A stretch of DNA of 64,000 bases, taken from Shewanella amazonensis SB2B. Its GTDB lineage: Bacteria; Pseudomonadota; Gammaproteobacteria; Enterobacterales; Shewanellaceae. Positions 9,072-16,757 of the stretch are shown here, piece by piece. The notes under the pieces are model-generated. The model saw nothing but the letters and a program-made list of their open reading frames with translations, was not told the DNA's origin and did not search any database. Within the stretch, counting starts at the first letter, position 1, and every line of letters starts with the position of its first letter. The stretch is from contig NC_008700.1 of the NCBI RefSeq assembly GCF_000015245.1, positions 4,104,501 through 4,168,500 of the forward strand. Reading direction: 5' to 3'. The position numbers and the translations under genes are program-made.

Positions 9072-9090
9072 ACTGTATAGAAAAACAGGA
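9071..9090 (+). promoter_or_regulatory. LexA (SOS) box 2 upstream of lexA
   Basis: CTGT (9073-9076), N8, ACAG (9085-9088). Its centre is 19 bp from the box 1 centre; two adjacent boxes are also the E. coli lexA arrangement. The 3' end of the box doubles as the ribosome-binding site (CAGGA). Confidence 0.85.
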
Positions 9091-9096
9091 ATGACC

Positions 9097-9720
9097 ATGA
9101 GACCGCTCACGCCTCGCCAGGCCGAGATCCTGGACCTAATCAAACGCAACATCGCCGAAACCGGCATGCCCCCAACGCGGGCAGAAATTGCATCCAGACT
9201 CGGCTTTAAAAGTGCTAATGCCGCCGAGGAGCATCTTAAAGCGCTCGCCAAAAAGGGCTGCATTGAGATTATGCCCGGCACCTCGCGAGGTATCAGGCTG
9301 GCGGGTGATGAGTTGGAAGATCAGCCAGACCCGGGTTTGCCCTTGATAGGTCAGGTGGCTGCCGGTGAACCCATTCTCGCCCAAGAGCATGTTGAGCAGT
9401 ATTATCAGGTCGATCCTGCCATGTTCCGCCCCCATGCCGATTTTCTGCTGCGGGTTCGCGGCGACAGTATGAAAGACATAGGTATTCTCGACGGCGACCT
9501 GCTGGCGGTGCACAAGATGAACCAGGCCCGTAATGGCCAGGTGGTGGTTGCCAGGGTGGAAGACGATGTCACGGTAAAACGCTTCGAGAAGCAAGGCAAT
9601 GTGGTGTACCTACACGCAGAGAACGAGGCATTCGCTCCTATCAGAGTGGATCTTGCCAACCAGAGTCTCACCATCGAGGGCTTGGCTGTGGGCGTTATCC
9701 GTAATGGAGACTGGCTATGA
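9097..9720 (+). CDS. lexA: LexA SOS repressor
   Basis: 207 aa transcriptional repressor that autocleaves on contact with RecA filaments. N-terminal winged helix includes PPTRAEIASRLGF and NAAEEHLKALAKKG. Cleavage site Ala89-Gly90 (QVAAGEP), nucleophile Ser124 (RGDSM) and general base Lys161 (TVKRF) correspond to E. coli A84-G85, S119 and K156. The start is 9097 (MRPLTPRQ): CAGGA ends 6 nt upstream, whereas the ATG at 9091 directly abuts that sequence. Two SOS boxes upstream give autoregulation. The stop overlaps the sulA start by 4 nt. Confidence 0.96.
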   Translation: MRPLTPRQAEILDLIKRNIAETGMPPTRAEIASRLGFKSANAAEEHLKALAKKGCIEIMPGTSRGIRLAGDELEDQPDPGLPLIGQVAAGEPILAQEHVEQYYQVDPAMFRPHADFLLRVRGDSMKDIGILDGDLLAVHKMNQARNGQVVVARVEDDVTVKRFEKQGNVVYLHAENEAFAPIRVDLANQSLTIEGLAVGVIRNGDWL

Positions 9721-10223
9721 ACAAGCTGATTGGTAACGCACCCCGTCATCCAGGTTTATGGACAGATTCCGCAGCCAAAGACGTTTGCCCCACATCGCAG
9801 GTGATTACCCAAAGCACTCAATCCCAAGGTCGCCAAGAGATGCAACAGCTCGCCCCAGAGCTTGCACGCCTGAGTCTTGAGGGGCGCTGGATAGTGCTTA
9901 TCAGCCCACCCAATATCGGGCTTAAATCTACGCTGGCCCAGGCGGGTGTGCGCATGGACCGTGTGCTGCTGGTGCATGCCAAAGACGAAGTGGAAACCCT
10001 TTGGGCGATGGAGAAAGCGCTAACCAACGGTACCTCAAGTGCCGTGCTGTGTTGGACCAACGAACTGGATCCCAGAGATAAACGCAGATTGGCACTGGTA
10101 GCCAAAAATGCCGTGGCACTGGGTGTTATTTTTGAAAATGTAAATGCTCACTCACATGCCAGCGCTTTTGCTGTCAGACCCGAGTTAAGCCATACCCTTC
10201 GCGGTGCATCACCGCTGCACTGA
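9717..10223 (+). CDS. sulA: SulA-type SOS cell division inhibitor
   Basis: 168 aa. It resembles SulA in the second half: ELARLSLEGRWIVLISPP, MEKALTNGTSSAVLCW and a C-terminal segment with SHASAFAVRPELSHTL. SulA binds FtsZ monomers and blocks Z-ring assembly during DNA damage; the first ~40 residues are variable. The ATGA overlap with lexA makes it the second gene of an SOS operon controlled by the two upstream LexA boxes. In E. coli sulA is a separate transcription unit. A strong terminator follows 20 nt after the stop. Confidence 0.85.
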   Translation: MNKLIGNAPRHPGLWTDSAAKDVCPTSQVITQSTQSQGRQEMQQLAPELARLSLEGRWIVLISPPNIGLKSTLAQAGVRMDRVLLVHAKDEVETLWAMEKALTNGTSSAVLCWTNELDPRDKRRLALVAKNAVALGVIFENVNAHSHASAFAVRPELSHTLRGASPLH

Positions 10224-10241
10224 TCACCTCTTCATCCCTTT

Positions 10242-10267
10242 AAGCCCCTTTATCGGGGCTTTTTTTC
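10242..10267 (+). terminator. rho-independent terminator of lexA-sulA
   Basis: AGCCCC (10243-10248), a 6-nt loop, GGGGCT (10255-10260), then seven T residues to 10266. Confidence 0.9.
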
Positions 10268-10611
10268 GATAATTTTTTCAGATAATTAGAAAATAAAGTG
10301 ATCTTGATCAATATTTAAACTGCAAGTAATGTAGTTCAGGTTAACAACGATTTGTTTGTTATATCCGGGCGATTATGTCGTCGCAGTATCTGAGGCTTGC
10401 GCCATGGATATTGTGTATTTGACCGATATATTCAGCTGTAGGTGCAAGTGTGGTGAACAAGGCTGTAATTCATTAAATAAGATACCAACCGCCAACGCAC
10501 TTTGAAGTCATCGTTGCTTTTTGTGGGAACCGAAGAGTTTGCATAGAGCAGAGACTTACTGTGTGGCTCTTCTTTGTAGTTGCTTGATGCAATTGACAGA
10601 GGAGATGTCTT
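10268..10611 (+). promoter_or_regulatory. long AT-rich leader upstream of the cox operon
   Basis: 344 nt without a credible gene. It holds one FNR/EtrA-like site (10298-10311) and several AT-rich stretches that could be promoters. I see no convincing -35/-10 pair and no riboswitch fold that I recognise. A ribosome-binding site GAGGAG ends about 7 nt before the coxB GTG. Confidence 0.4.
10298..10311. promoter_or_regulatory. FNR/EtrA-like site upstream of coxB
   Basis: GTGAT-CTTG-ATCAA differs from the FNR consensus TTGAT-N4-ATCAA at one base. It is 300 nt from the coxB start, so it matters only if the promoter lies close to it. An oxygen-responsive control of a terminal oxidase would make sense. 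Confidence 0.45.
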
Positions 10612-12174
10612 GTGAAGCAATGGTTGTATTGTTTCGCGGCGGCTTTATTGGCCCCGCCCATCTTTGCGGCTGACATGCCGCTCAACATGACACAAGGTGT
10701 TACTGAGATAAGTGGCAAGGTCTATGGCCTGCACATGACTATCCTGTACATCTGCTGTGCCATAGGTGTAGTGGTTTTTGGCGCCATGATTTACGCCATG
10801 ATAAACCACCGCAAATCAAAAGGGGCGGTTGCCGCCCAATTTCACGAAAGCACCAAGGTGGAAATCGCCTGGACTCTGGTGCCCTTTCTCATCCTGATTG
10901 CCATGGCTATTCCGGCAACCAAGACCCTTATCGCCATGGAAGATCCGTCCAATGCCGACTTGACCATCAAGATCACCGGCTCCCAATGGAAGTGGCACTA
11001 CGATTACTTTGACCACGACTTCGGTTTCTACAGCATCCTGGCTACACCCAGAAGCCAAATCGAAGGTGCAGAAGCAAAAGGCGATCACTACTTGTTGGAA
11101 GTGGATAAGCATCTGGTGCTGCCCACCAACCGCAAGGTGCGCTTTTTGATGACCTCCGACGACGTCATTCACTCCTGGTGGGTGCCCGCGTTTGCCGTTA
11201 AAAAGGATGCCAATCCGGGCTTTATCAACGAAGCATGGACCCGAATAGATAAACCTGGGATTTATCACGGCCAGTGTGCCGAGCTGTGCGGCAAAGACCA
11301 CGGCTTTATGCCAATCGTGGTTGAGGTTTTGCCCGAAGCAGAGTTTGACACATGGGTTGAAAACCAGAAGCAACTGGCAAGCAACGCCGCTGCCGAAGCC
11401 GCTGCGGCATTGAACCAAACCCTTTCCATGGAAGAACTGATGGTGCAGGGTGAAAAGGTGTACATGGCCAGCTGCGCCGCCTGTCACCAACCCAATGGTA
11501 TGGGCCTGCCCGGCGTATTCCCCGCTCTCAAGGGCAGTGCTATTGCCATGGGTCCGGTAGACAAGCATCTCGACATAGTGATCAACGGTAAATCCGGTAC
11601 AGCCATGCAGGCGTTTAACAAGCAGTTATCTGCCACAGAGATTGCCGCTGTTGTGACCTATGAGCGTAATGCATGGGGCAACAATACCGGTGATACGGTG
11701 CAGGCATCTGATGTCAACGGCCATGGCAGTGACAGCACTCCCACCGCGCAAACCGGGATGCAAGAAACTGATCAGGCGCCCCCCGCCAGCGCAGCCGAGA
11801 CATCGACCGAAGCTCCCCCTGCTGCCGAATCCACTGCCGACGAGCCTTCAGCCGATGAGCCCATGTCGATGGATGCTTTGATGGCCCGTGGTGAGCAAGT
11901 GTACATGGCCTCTTGCGCGGCCTGTCACCAAGCCAATGGTGCCGGTTTGCCCGGTGCGTTTCCCGCCATCAAGGGAAGCCCTATCGCTACAGGCCCCATC
12001 GCCAATCACCTCGACATAGTTATTCACGGCAAAGCCGGAACGGCTATGCAGGCCTTTGGCTCAATGTTGTCTGCCAGGGACATTGCTGCGGTGGTGACCT
12101 ATGAACGTAACGCCTGGGATAACAACACCGGCGATAGCGTTCAGGCCACCGACGTAAACAATCATGGAAAGTAG
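10612..12174 (+). CDS. coxB: cytochrome c oxidase subunit II with two C-terminal cytochrome c domains (caa3-type)
   Basis: 520 aa; GTG start with GAGGAG upstream. Signal peptide residues 1-19, two membrane helices (~40-62 and ~80-105), then a periplasmic cupredoxin with the CuA ligands CAELCGKDHGFM. Two near-duplicate class I cytochrome c domains follow, each with MASCAACH (CXXCH), LPG-FPA-KGS and a GTAMQAF axial Met region; the second begins at about residue 420. A Pro/Ala/Glu-rich linker (~380-418) joins them. Fused cytochrome c marks caa3-type oxidases, which take electrons from soluble cytochrome c or membrane donors; a tandem pair is less usual. First gene of the oxidase operon. Confidence 0.94.
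   Translation: MKQWLYCFAAALLAPPIFAADMPLNMTQGVTEISGKVYGLHMTILYICCAIGVVVFGAMIYAMINHRKSKGAVAAQFHESTKVEIAWTLVPFLILIAMAIPATKTLIAMEDPSNADLTIKITGSQWKWHYDYFDHDFGFYSILATPRSQIEGAEAKGDHYLLEVDKHLVLPTNRKVRFLMTSDDVIHSWWVPAFAVKKDANPGFINEAWTRIDKPGIYHGQCAELCGKDHGFMPIVVEVLPEAEFDTWVENQKQLASNAAAEAAAALNQTLSMEELMVQGEKVYMASCAACHQPNGMGLPGVFPALKGSAIAMGPVDKHLDIVINGKSGTAMQAFNKQLSATEIAAVVTYERNAWGNNTGDTVQASDVNGHGSDSTPTAQTGMQETDQAPPASAAETSTEAPPAAESTADEPSADEPMSMDALMARGEQVYMASCAACHQANGAGLPGAFPAIKGSPIATGPIANHLDIVIHGKAGTAMQAFGSMLSARDIAAVVTYERNAWDNNTGDSVQATDVNNHGK
11428..11727 (+). repeat. coxB heme-domain repeat, unit 1
   Basis: About 300 nt encoding a 100-aa cytochrome c module, roughly three quarters identical at protein level to unit 2 (11869-12168), offset 441 nt. 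Indicates intragenic duplication. Confidence 0.8.
11869..12168 (+). repeat. coxB heme-domain repeat, unit 2
   Basis: Second copy of the cytochrome c module, ending with the gene. The two copies share MASCAACHQ, TAMQAF and VVTYERNAW. Confidence 0.8.
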
Positions 12175-12184
12175 GGGAACGATA

Positions 12185-13780
12185 ATGACAACCACGACCC
12201 ACGATACCCATCAGGGCGTCCATGACGAACACCATCATGGCCCGGCCAAGGGCATAATGCGCTGGATATTAACAACCAATCACAAGGATATAGGCACGCT
12301 CTACCTCTGGTTCAGTTTTATTATGTTCCTGACCGGTGGCGCCATGGCTATGGTGATCCGTGCCGAGTTGTTCCAGCCCGGCTTACAACTGGTTGAGCCC
12401 AACTTCTTTAACCAGATGACCACGGTACACGGCCTTATCATGGTGTTTGGTGCCGTCATGCCAGCCTTTACCGGGTTGGCGAACTGGCTGATCCCCATGA
12501 TGATTGGGGCGCCAGATATGGCATTGCCCAGAATGAACAACTGGAGTTTCTGGATCCTGCCCTTTGCCTTCCTCATCTTGCTCAGCTCGCTGTTTATGGA
12601 AGGCGGAGCACCCAACTTCGGCTGGACTTTTTACGCTCCTCTGTCCACCACCTACAGCCCCGACAGTACAGCACTGTTTGTGTTTTCGGTTCACATCATG
12701 GGGATTAGCTCCATCATGGGTGCCATCAACGTGATAGTCACTATAGTCAACCTGCGCGCTCCCGGTATGACCTGGATGAAACTGCCGCTGTTTGTCTGGA
12801 CCTGGCTTATCACCGCATTCCTGCTGATTGCGGTGATGCCGGTGCTGGCCGGGGTTGTTACCATGGTGCTCACCGACAAGTACTTCGGCACCAGTTTCTT
12901 TGATGCCGCTGGCGGCGGTGACCCTGTGATGTTCCAGCATATTTTCTGGTTCTTCGGTCACCCTGAGGTGTACATCATGATCCTGCCTTCATTTGGGATC
13001 ATCTCGGCGATAGTACCGGCATTCAGCCGTAAAAAACTCTTCGGCTATGCCTCCATGGTTTACGCCACGGCCAGCATCGCCATCCTGTCGTTTCTGGTGT
13101 GGGCACACCATATGTTTACCACTGGGATGCCTGTGTTTGCCGAGCTCTTCTTTATGTACTGCACCATGTTGATTGCAGTGCCCACGGGGGTGAAGGTGTT
13201 TAACTGGGTCGCGACCATGTGGCGTGGTTCAATGACCTTTGAAACGCCTATGCTGTTTGCCATTGCCTTTATCATCCTCTTTACCATTGGTGGTTTCTCG
13301 GGATTGATGCTCGCCATCACGCCGGTGGATTTCCAATACCACGATACCTACTTTGTGGTGGCACATTTCCACTATGTGCTGGTATCCGGTGCCATTTTCT
13401 CGATTATGGCGGCGGCCTATTACTGGTTACCCAAGTGGACCGGGCACATGTATGACGAGAAGCTCGGCAAACTGCACTTCTGGTGTTCGGTGATTTCGGT
13501 GAACGTGCTGTTTTTCCCAATGCACTTTCTTGGCTTGGCGGGTATGCCAAGGCGAATTCCTGACTATGCGATTCAATTCGCCGATGTAAACCAGATAGTC
13601 TCAATAGGCGGCTTTGCCTTTGGTCTGTCGCAGCTCATTTTCCTGGCTGTGGTTATCAAGTGTATTCGCGGCGGCGAACCTGCAACGGCCAAGCCATGGG
13701 AAGGCTCTGAGGGTTTGGAGTGGACGCTGCCAAGCCCTGCCCCCTACCACTCGTTCAGCACTCCTCCTGAGGTGAAATAA
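12185..13780 (+). CDS. coxA: cytochrome c oxidase subunit I
   Basis: 531 aa, 12 membrane helices; the catalytic subunit holding heme a, heme a3 and CuB that reduces O2 to water and pumps protons. Ligand motifs: VHGLIMVFG (heme a His), GHPEVYIMILPSFG (CuB His with cross-linked Tyr), WAHHMFTTGMP (CuB His pair), and HDTYFVVAHFHYVL (heme a3 and heme a His). The start is set at 12185, preceded by AGGGGAA; an in-frame ATG at 12164 would lie inside coxB and has no ribosome-binding site. It is 10 nt after coxB. Confidence 0.97.
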   Translation: MTTTTHDTHQGVHDEHHHGPAKGIMRWILTTNHKDIGTLYLWFSFIMFLTGGAMAMVIRAELFQPGLQLVEPNFFNQMTTVHGLIMVFGAVMPAFTGLANWLIPMMIGAPDMALPRMNNWSFWILPFAFLILLSSLFMEGGAPNFGWTFYAPLSTTYSPDSTALFVFSVHIMGISSIMGAINVIVTIVNLRAPGMTWMKLPLFVWTWLITAFLLIAVMPVLAGVVTMVLTDKYFGTSFFDAAGGGDPVMFQHIFWFFGHPEVYIMILPSFGIISAIVPAFSRKKLFGYASMVYATASIAILSFLVWAHHMFTTGMPVFAELFFMYCTMLIAVPTGVKVFNWVATMWRGSMTFETPMLFAIAFIILFTIGGFSGLMLAITPVDFQYHDTYFVVAHFHYVLVSGAIFSIMAAAYYWLPKWTGHMYDEKLGKLHFWCSVISVNVLFFPMHFLGLAGMPRRIPDYAIQFADVNQIVSIGGFAFGLSQLIFLAVVIKCIRGGEPATAKPWEGSEGLEWTLPSPAPYHSFSTPPEVK

Positions 13781-13781
13781 G

Positions 13782-14348
13782 ATGACGGCGCCCGGGGTTT
13801 CTCACCGAAAGCTCATTATCGGACTCTGCCTTGGCTGTGTTGGTATGTTCGGTTTTGGTTTTGCCCTTGTCCCCCTTTACGACGTGCTGTGCGAACAACT
13901 GGGGATTAACGGCAAAACCAGTTCCGAAGCCGCGCAATACAGTCAGGTACAGGTAGACGAAGCCAGAACTGTGACCGTGGAGTTTATGGCGCAGGTTCAA
14001 CCGGGGATGCCTTGGGAATTTGGTCCGGCGGTTAAGCGTATGGAAGTACATCCGGGGCAACTGGTACGAACCGATTTTCTGGCACGCAACCTATCGGCAA
14101 ATGCCCTGGTTGGCCAGGCTATTCCTTCGGTATCCCCCGGACAGGGCGCCGCTTATTTCAACAAGACTGAGTGTTTTTGCTTTAACCAACAGGTGTTGGC
14201 AGGAAAAGGCAGTGCCAATTTGCCACTGATTTTCTTTGTGGATCCGGATTTGCCTGAGTCTATCCATACCCTGACCCTCTCTTACACCCTGTATGACATC
14301 ACAGACAAGGATCTGGCCGGTGCCCTGCAGGCGGGAGCCATGAAATGA
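13782..14348 (+). CDS. ctaG: cytochrome c oxidase assembly protein CtaG (Cox11)
   Basis: 188 aa. One N-terminal membrane anchor (residues ~10-30) and a periplasmic immunoglobulin-like domain that delivers copper to CuB of subunit I. The copper-binding motif is CFCF within KTECFCFNQQ, and PLYDVLCEQLG follows the anchor as in other Cox11 proteins. It starts 1 nt after the coxA stop and its own stop overlaps coxC by 4 nt. Confidence 0.95.
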   Translation: MTAPGVSHRKLIIGLCLGCVGMFGFGFALVPLYDVLCEQLGINGKTSSEAAQYSQVQVDEARTVTVEFMAQVQPGMPWEFGPAVKRMEVHPGQLVRTDFLARNLSANALVGQAIPSVSPGQGAAYFNKTECFCFNQQVLAGKGSANLPLIFFVDPDLPESIHTLTLSYTLYDITDKDLAGALQAGAMK

Positions 14349-15220
14349 CAAGCAAACATCAAAACTATTATGTTCCCAGCCAAAGTGGCTGGCCCATTAT
14401 CGGCGCAATTGGTCTGTTTTTGATTGCCTATGGCGCAGGTAATTTTGTCCATCAACTCAAATCGGGCGGCAGTTGGGGGGGATATATTCTGCTCGCCGGT
14501 GTCGCAGTGATCCTGTTCATGCTGGTTGGCTGGTTCAGAAACGTGGTTGATGAGTCCATGTCGGGGCTTTACTCAAGCCAGATGGACAGATCTTTCCGTC
14601 AGGGGATGAGCTGGTTCATCTTCTCTGAGGTTATGTTCTTTGCCGCATTCTTCGGGGCACTTCTTTACGCCCGCACCATAGCTGTGCCCTGGCTTGGTGG
14701 TGCTTCCAACAACGCCATGACCCACGAAGTACTGTGGCCGGCCTTTGAAGCAGTGTGGCCACTGGAAACCACACCCGACGGCACCAAAACCCAGGCCATG
14801 GGCTGGACGGGTCTGCCGCTTATCAACACCATCCTGCTGCTCACCTCCTCCTTTACCCTGCACTTTGCCCATATGGGGCTGGAGAAGGGTAAACGCACGG
14901 CGCTGACACTCTGGCTCGGGCTCACCATCTTATTGGGATTGGGCTTCCTGTCGCTGCAGGTTGAAGAGTATATCCATGCCTACACCGAGATGGGGCTCAC
15001 CCTGGCGTCCGGTGTATATGGCAACACCTTCTTTTTACTCACTGGCTTCCACGGCCTGCACGTTACCCTCGGCACCATCTTCCTGCTGGTGTTGTTTTTC
15101 AGGGTACTTAAGGGCCATTTCAGCCACGATAACCAGTTCGCGTTTCAAGCTGGCAGCTGGTACTGGCACTTTGTGGATGTGGTTTGGCTCTGCCTGTTTG
15201 TATTTGTTTACGTGCTGTAA
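14345..15220 (+). CDS. coxC: cytochrome c oxidase subunit III
   Basis: 291 aa, seven membrane helices. Family markers: FFSEVMFFAAFFGALLYAR-type segment (residues ~95-115), GFHGLHVTLGTIFLLV and the C-terminal WYWHFVDVVWLCLF. It stabilises subunit I and supports sustained turnover; no redox centres. ATGA overlap with ctaG. The convergent DUF2909 gene ends 2 nt after its stop. Confidence 0.96.
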   Translation: MTSKHQNYYVPSQSGWPIIGAIGLFLIAYGAGNFVHQLKSGGSWGGYILLAGVAVILFMLVGWFRNVVDESMSGLYSSQMDRSFRQGMSWFIFSEVMFFAAFFGALLYARTIAVPWLGGASNNAMTHEVLWPAFEAVWPLETTPDGTKTQAMGWTGLPLINTILLLTSSFTLHFAHMGLEKGKRTALTLWLGLTILLGLGFLSLQVEEYIHAYTEMGLTLASGVYGNTFFLLTGFHGLHVTLGTIFLLVLFFRVLKGHFSHDNQFAFQAGSWYWHFVDVVWLCLFVFVYVL

Positions 15221-15222
15221 GT

Positions 15223-15438
15223 TCAGTAAGGCCTGGGGTGAGGTGTTATCCACCCCAGTGCCAAAGCCACCAGCAGCAAGAGTATGACCAAGGCAGACAG
15301 GGCGACACGGCGGCCCAAATAGCGGCTCATGGGGACACTGCCATCCCCCTTGACCATGATGTAAAGGGCGCGGCCGAGATTGAAGATGATAAAAAGCAGC
15401 AGCAATACCAGCACAGATTTAAACACAAAGGCGGTCAT
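15223..15438 (-). CDS. DUF2909 twin-transmembrane protein
   Basis: 71 aa. Two membrane helices (MTAFVFKSVLVLLLLFII at the N-terminus and VALSALVILLLLVALALG near the C-terminus) joined by a polar loop with NLGRALYIMVKGDG. It belongs to a small family usually encoded beside SURF1 in oxidase clusters; biochemical role unknown. The start is 15438: GGAG lies 6 nt upstream on the minus strand. A longer reading with 27 extra codons has no such support. Its start codon overlaps, head to head, that of SURF1. Confidence 0.78.
   Translation of the reverse strand: MTAFVFKSVLVLLLLFIIFNLGRALYIMVKGDGSVPMSRYLGRRVALSALVILLLLVALALGWITPHPRPY
15233..15258 (+). terminator. GC-rich hairpin just after coxC
   Basis: CTGGGGTG (15233-15240) and CACCCCAG (15251-15258) with a 10-nt loop, inside the 3' end of the DUF2909 gene. 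There is no T tract; it may slow transcription or protect the coxBA-ctaG-coxC mRNA end. Confidence 0.3.
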
Positions 15439-16186
15439 GGATTCTCCGGATTCCAGGCCGGGGTATGCCGGCAAGTTGCTGATGTTATTCACTCTGGTGC
15501 TGTTTGCGGTGCTCGTCAAGTTGGGATTTTGGCAACTCGAACGGGCAGAGGAAAAACGAGAGTTGTTGGCTTCGTTGGCAGAACACCAGCAGGCATCGCC
15601 CTTATCGATGGACAGTTTGCTGGCAAGGCAAGCCAGTTCAGACGACCTCGAAGGTTACCGACTGGAAGTGACCGGGGAGTTTATCCCCGAGATAACTGTG
15701 CTGCTGGACAATCAGGTGCTGGATGGTCAGGTGGGATATAAGGCGTTTCGTTTGCTGCGGGTGAATGGTTTTCAAAGTGTGTTGTTGGTGGAGTTGGGGT
15801 TTGTGCCGGCGGGCAAGGATCGGGCAGCGCTGCCACGAATTGAACCAATTGATGGCCAGCTAAGCGTCAAGGGCCGGATTTATCGGCGCAAACTGAATCC
15901 ACTGAGTGATGACCTGGCAGCCGAAGCGGGCGACCCAATGCGAATTCAGGCGCTCAACATACCCTCGCTTGCGGCTCAGCTGCAGCTTGGGATTCTAGAC
16001 CTGGTGCTACAACCAGACAGCCTGCCGGGCACGCCCTTAATCAGGCGCTGGATGCCGGTCAATATGCCACCGGAAAAACATCTGGGCTACGCGGCACAGT
16101 GGTTTTCCCTGGCGGCAGCATTGGCTCTACTGGTGATTTTTTATGTTGTGAAGACAAGGAAGAAGCAGAACGAGTTAAGGGACTAA
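15437..16186 (+). CDS. SURF1 family cytochrome oxidase biogenesis protein
   Basis: 249 aa, two membrane helices bracketing a periplasmic domain. N-terminal signature LGFWQLERAEEKRELL and C-terminal EKHLGYAAQWFSLAAALAL are typical of SURF1/Shy1, which assists heme a insertion into subunit I. The start is 15437, preceded by AAAGG at 15426-15430 with a 6-nt gap; a Met 19 codons upstream (15380) would run through the antisense DUF2909 gene without a ribosome-binding site. It opens the second half of the oxidase cluster (SURF1 to SCO). Confidence 0.9.
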   Translation: MDSPDSRPGYAGKLLMLFTLVLFAVLVKLGFWQLERAEEKRELLASLAEHQQASPLSMDSLLARQASSDDLEGYRLEVTGEFIPEITVLLDNQVLDGQVGYKAFRLLRVNGFQSVLLVELGFVPAGKDRAALPRIEPIDGQLSVKGRIYRRKLNPLSDDLAAEAGDPMRIQALNIPSLAAQLQLGILDLVLQPDSLPGTPLIRRWMPVNMPPEKHLGYAAQWFSLAAALALLVIFYVVKTRKKQNELRD

Positions 16187-16214
16187 TCATTCATAAATGT
16201 AAGAGGAGAGAGAC

Positions 16215-16757
16215 ATGAACTCCCAAAAATTCAGTGCGCGCCCCCTGCTTATGCTGTTGCTGGCATTCATACTGCCAGTGGCGCTGGCAAAGCTGGTGCT
16301 CAGCCAACACTGGTACAACGAAGGGGTAACCAATCAGGGGCAACTCTTCAGCGAGGAAACCAGTTACCAAAGCCTTGGCGCCACCAACCCGGCACCACAA
16401 CGCTGGCAAATTCTTTATCTGATGCCTCAAACCTGCGATCAGATGTGCAAAGACAGGCTCTATGTCATTCATCAAAGCCACACCGCGCTTGGCGCTGAGC
16501 GAAGCAGGGTTACCCCTCTGGTGCTGGTGTCTGACACGAGCGACATCAAAGCCCTCGACGGCTCCGACTTGCCCACTGCCTCAATGCCACAGGCACTGGA
16601 CCCCTTGCTGGCCTCACAGGAGTTTATCCTGGTCGACCCCATGGGCACTCTGGTGATGCGCTATCCCTCGGTCAGAGGGCAAGAAGCCAATATCTCCCAA
16701 GGCAAGGCCATGTTGGCCGACCTGCGTAAACTGCTTAAATTATCGAGGGTTGGCTGA
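16215..16757 (+). CDS. membrane-anchored thioredoxin-like protein of the oxidase cluster
   Basis: 180 aa; function not established. One N-terminal membrane helix (residues ~10-30), then a periplasmic domain with a CX3C motif (Cys74, Cys78 in PQTCDQMCKD) and a later FILVDPMGTLVMRYP strand, as in SCO-like thioredoxin folds. The CX3C spacing equals that of SCO copper chaperones, but no His equivalent to the SCO ligand is obvious. It occupies the position of the uncharacterised gene between SURF1 and ctaA in Pseudomonas. Strong GAGGAG site upstream; TGATG coupling to ctaA. A copper or thiol role in CuA assembly is inference. Confidence 0.75.
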   Translation: MNSQKFSARPLLMLLLAFILPVALAKLVLSQHWYNEGVTNQGQLFSEETSYQSLGATNPAPQRWQILYLMPQTCDQMCKDRLYVIHQSHTALGAERSRVTPLVLVSDTSDIKALDGSDLPTASMPQALDPLLASQEFILVDPMGTLVMRYPSVRGQEANISQGKAMLADLRKLLKLSRVG

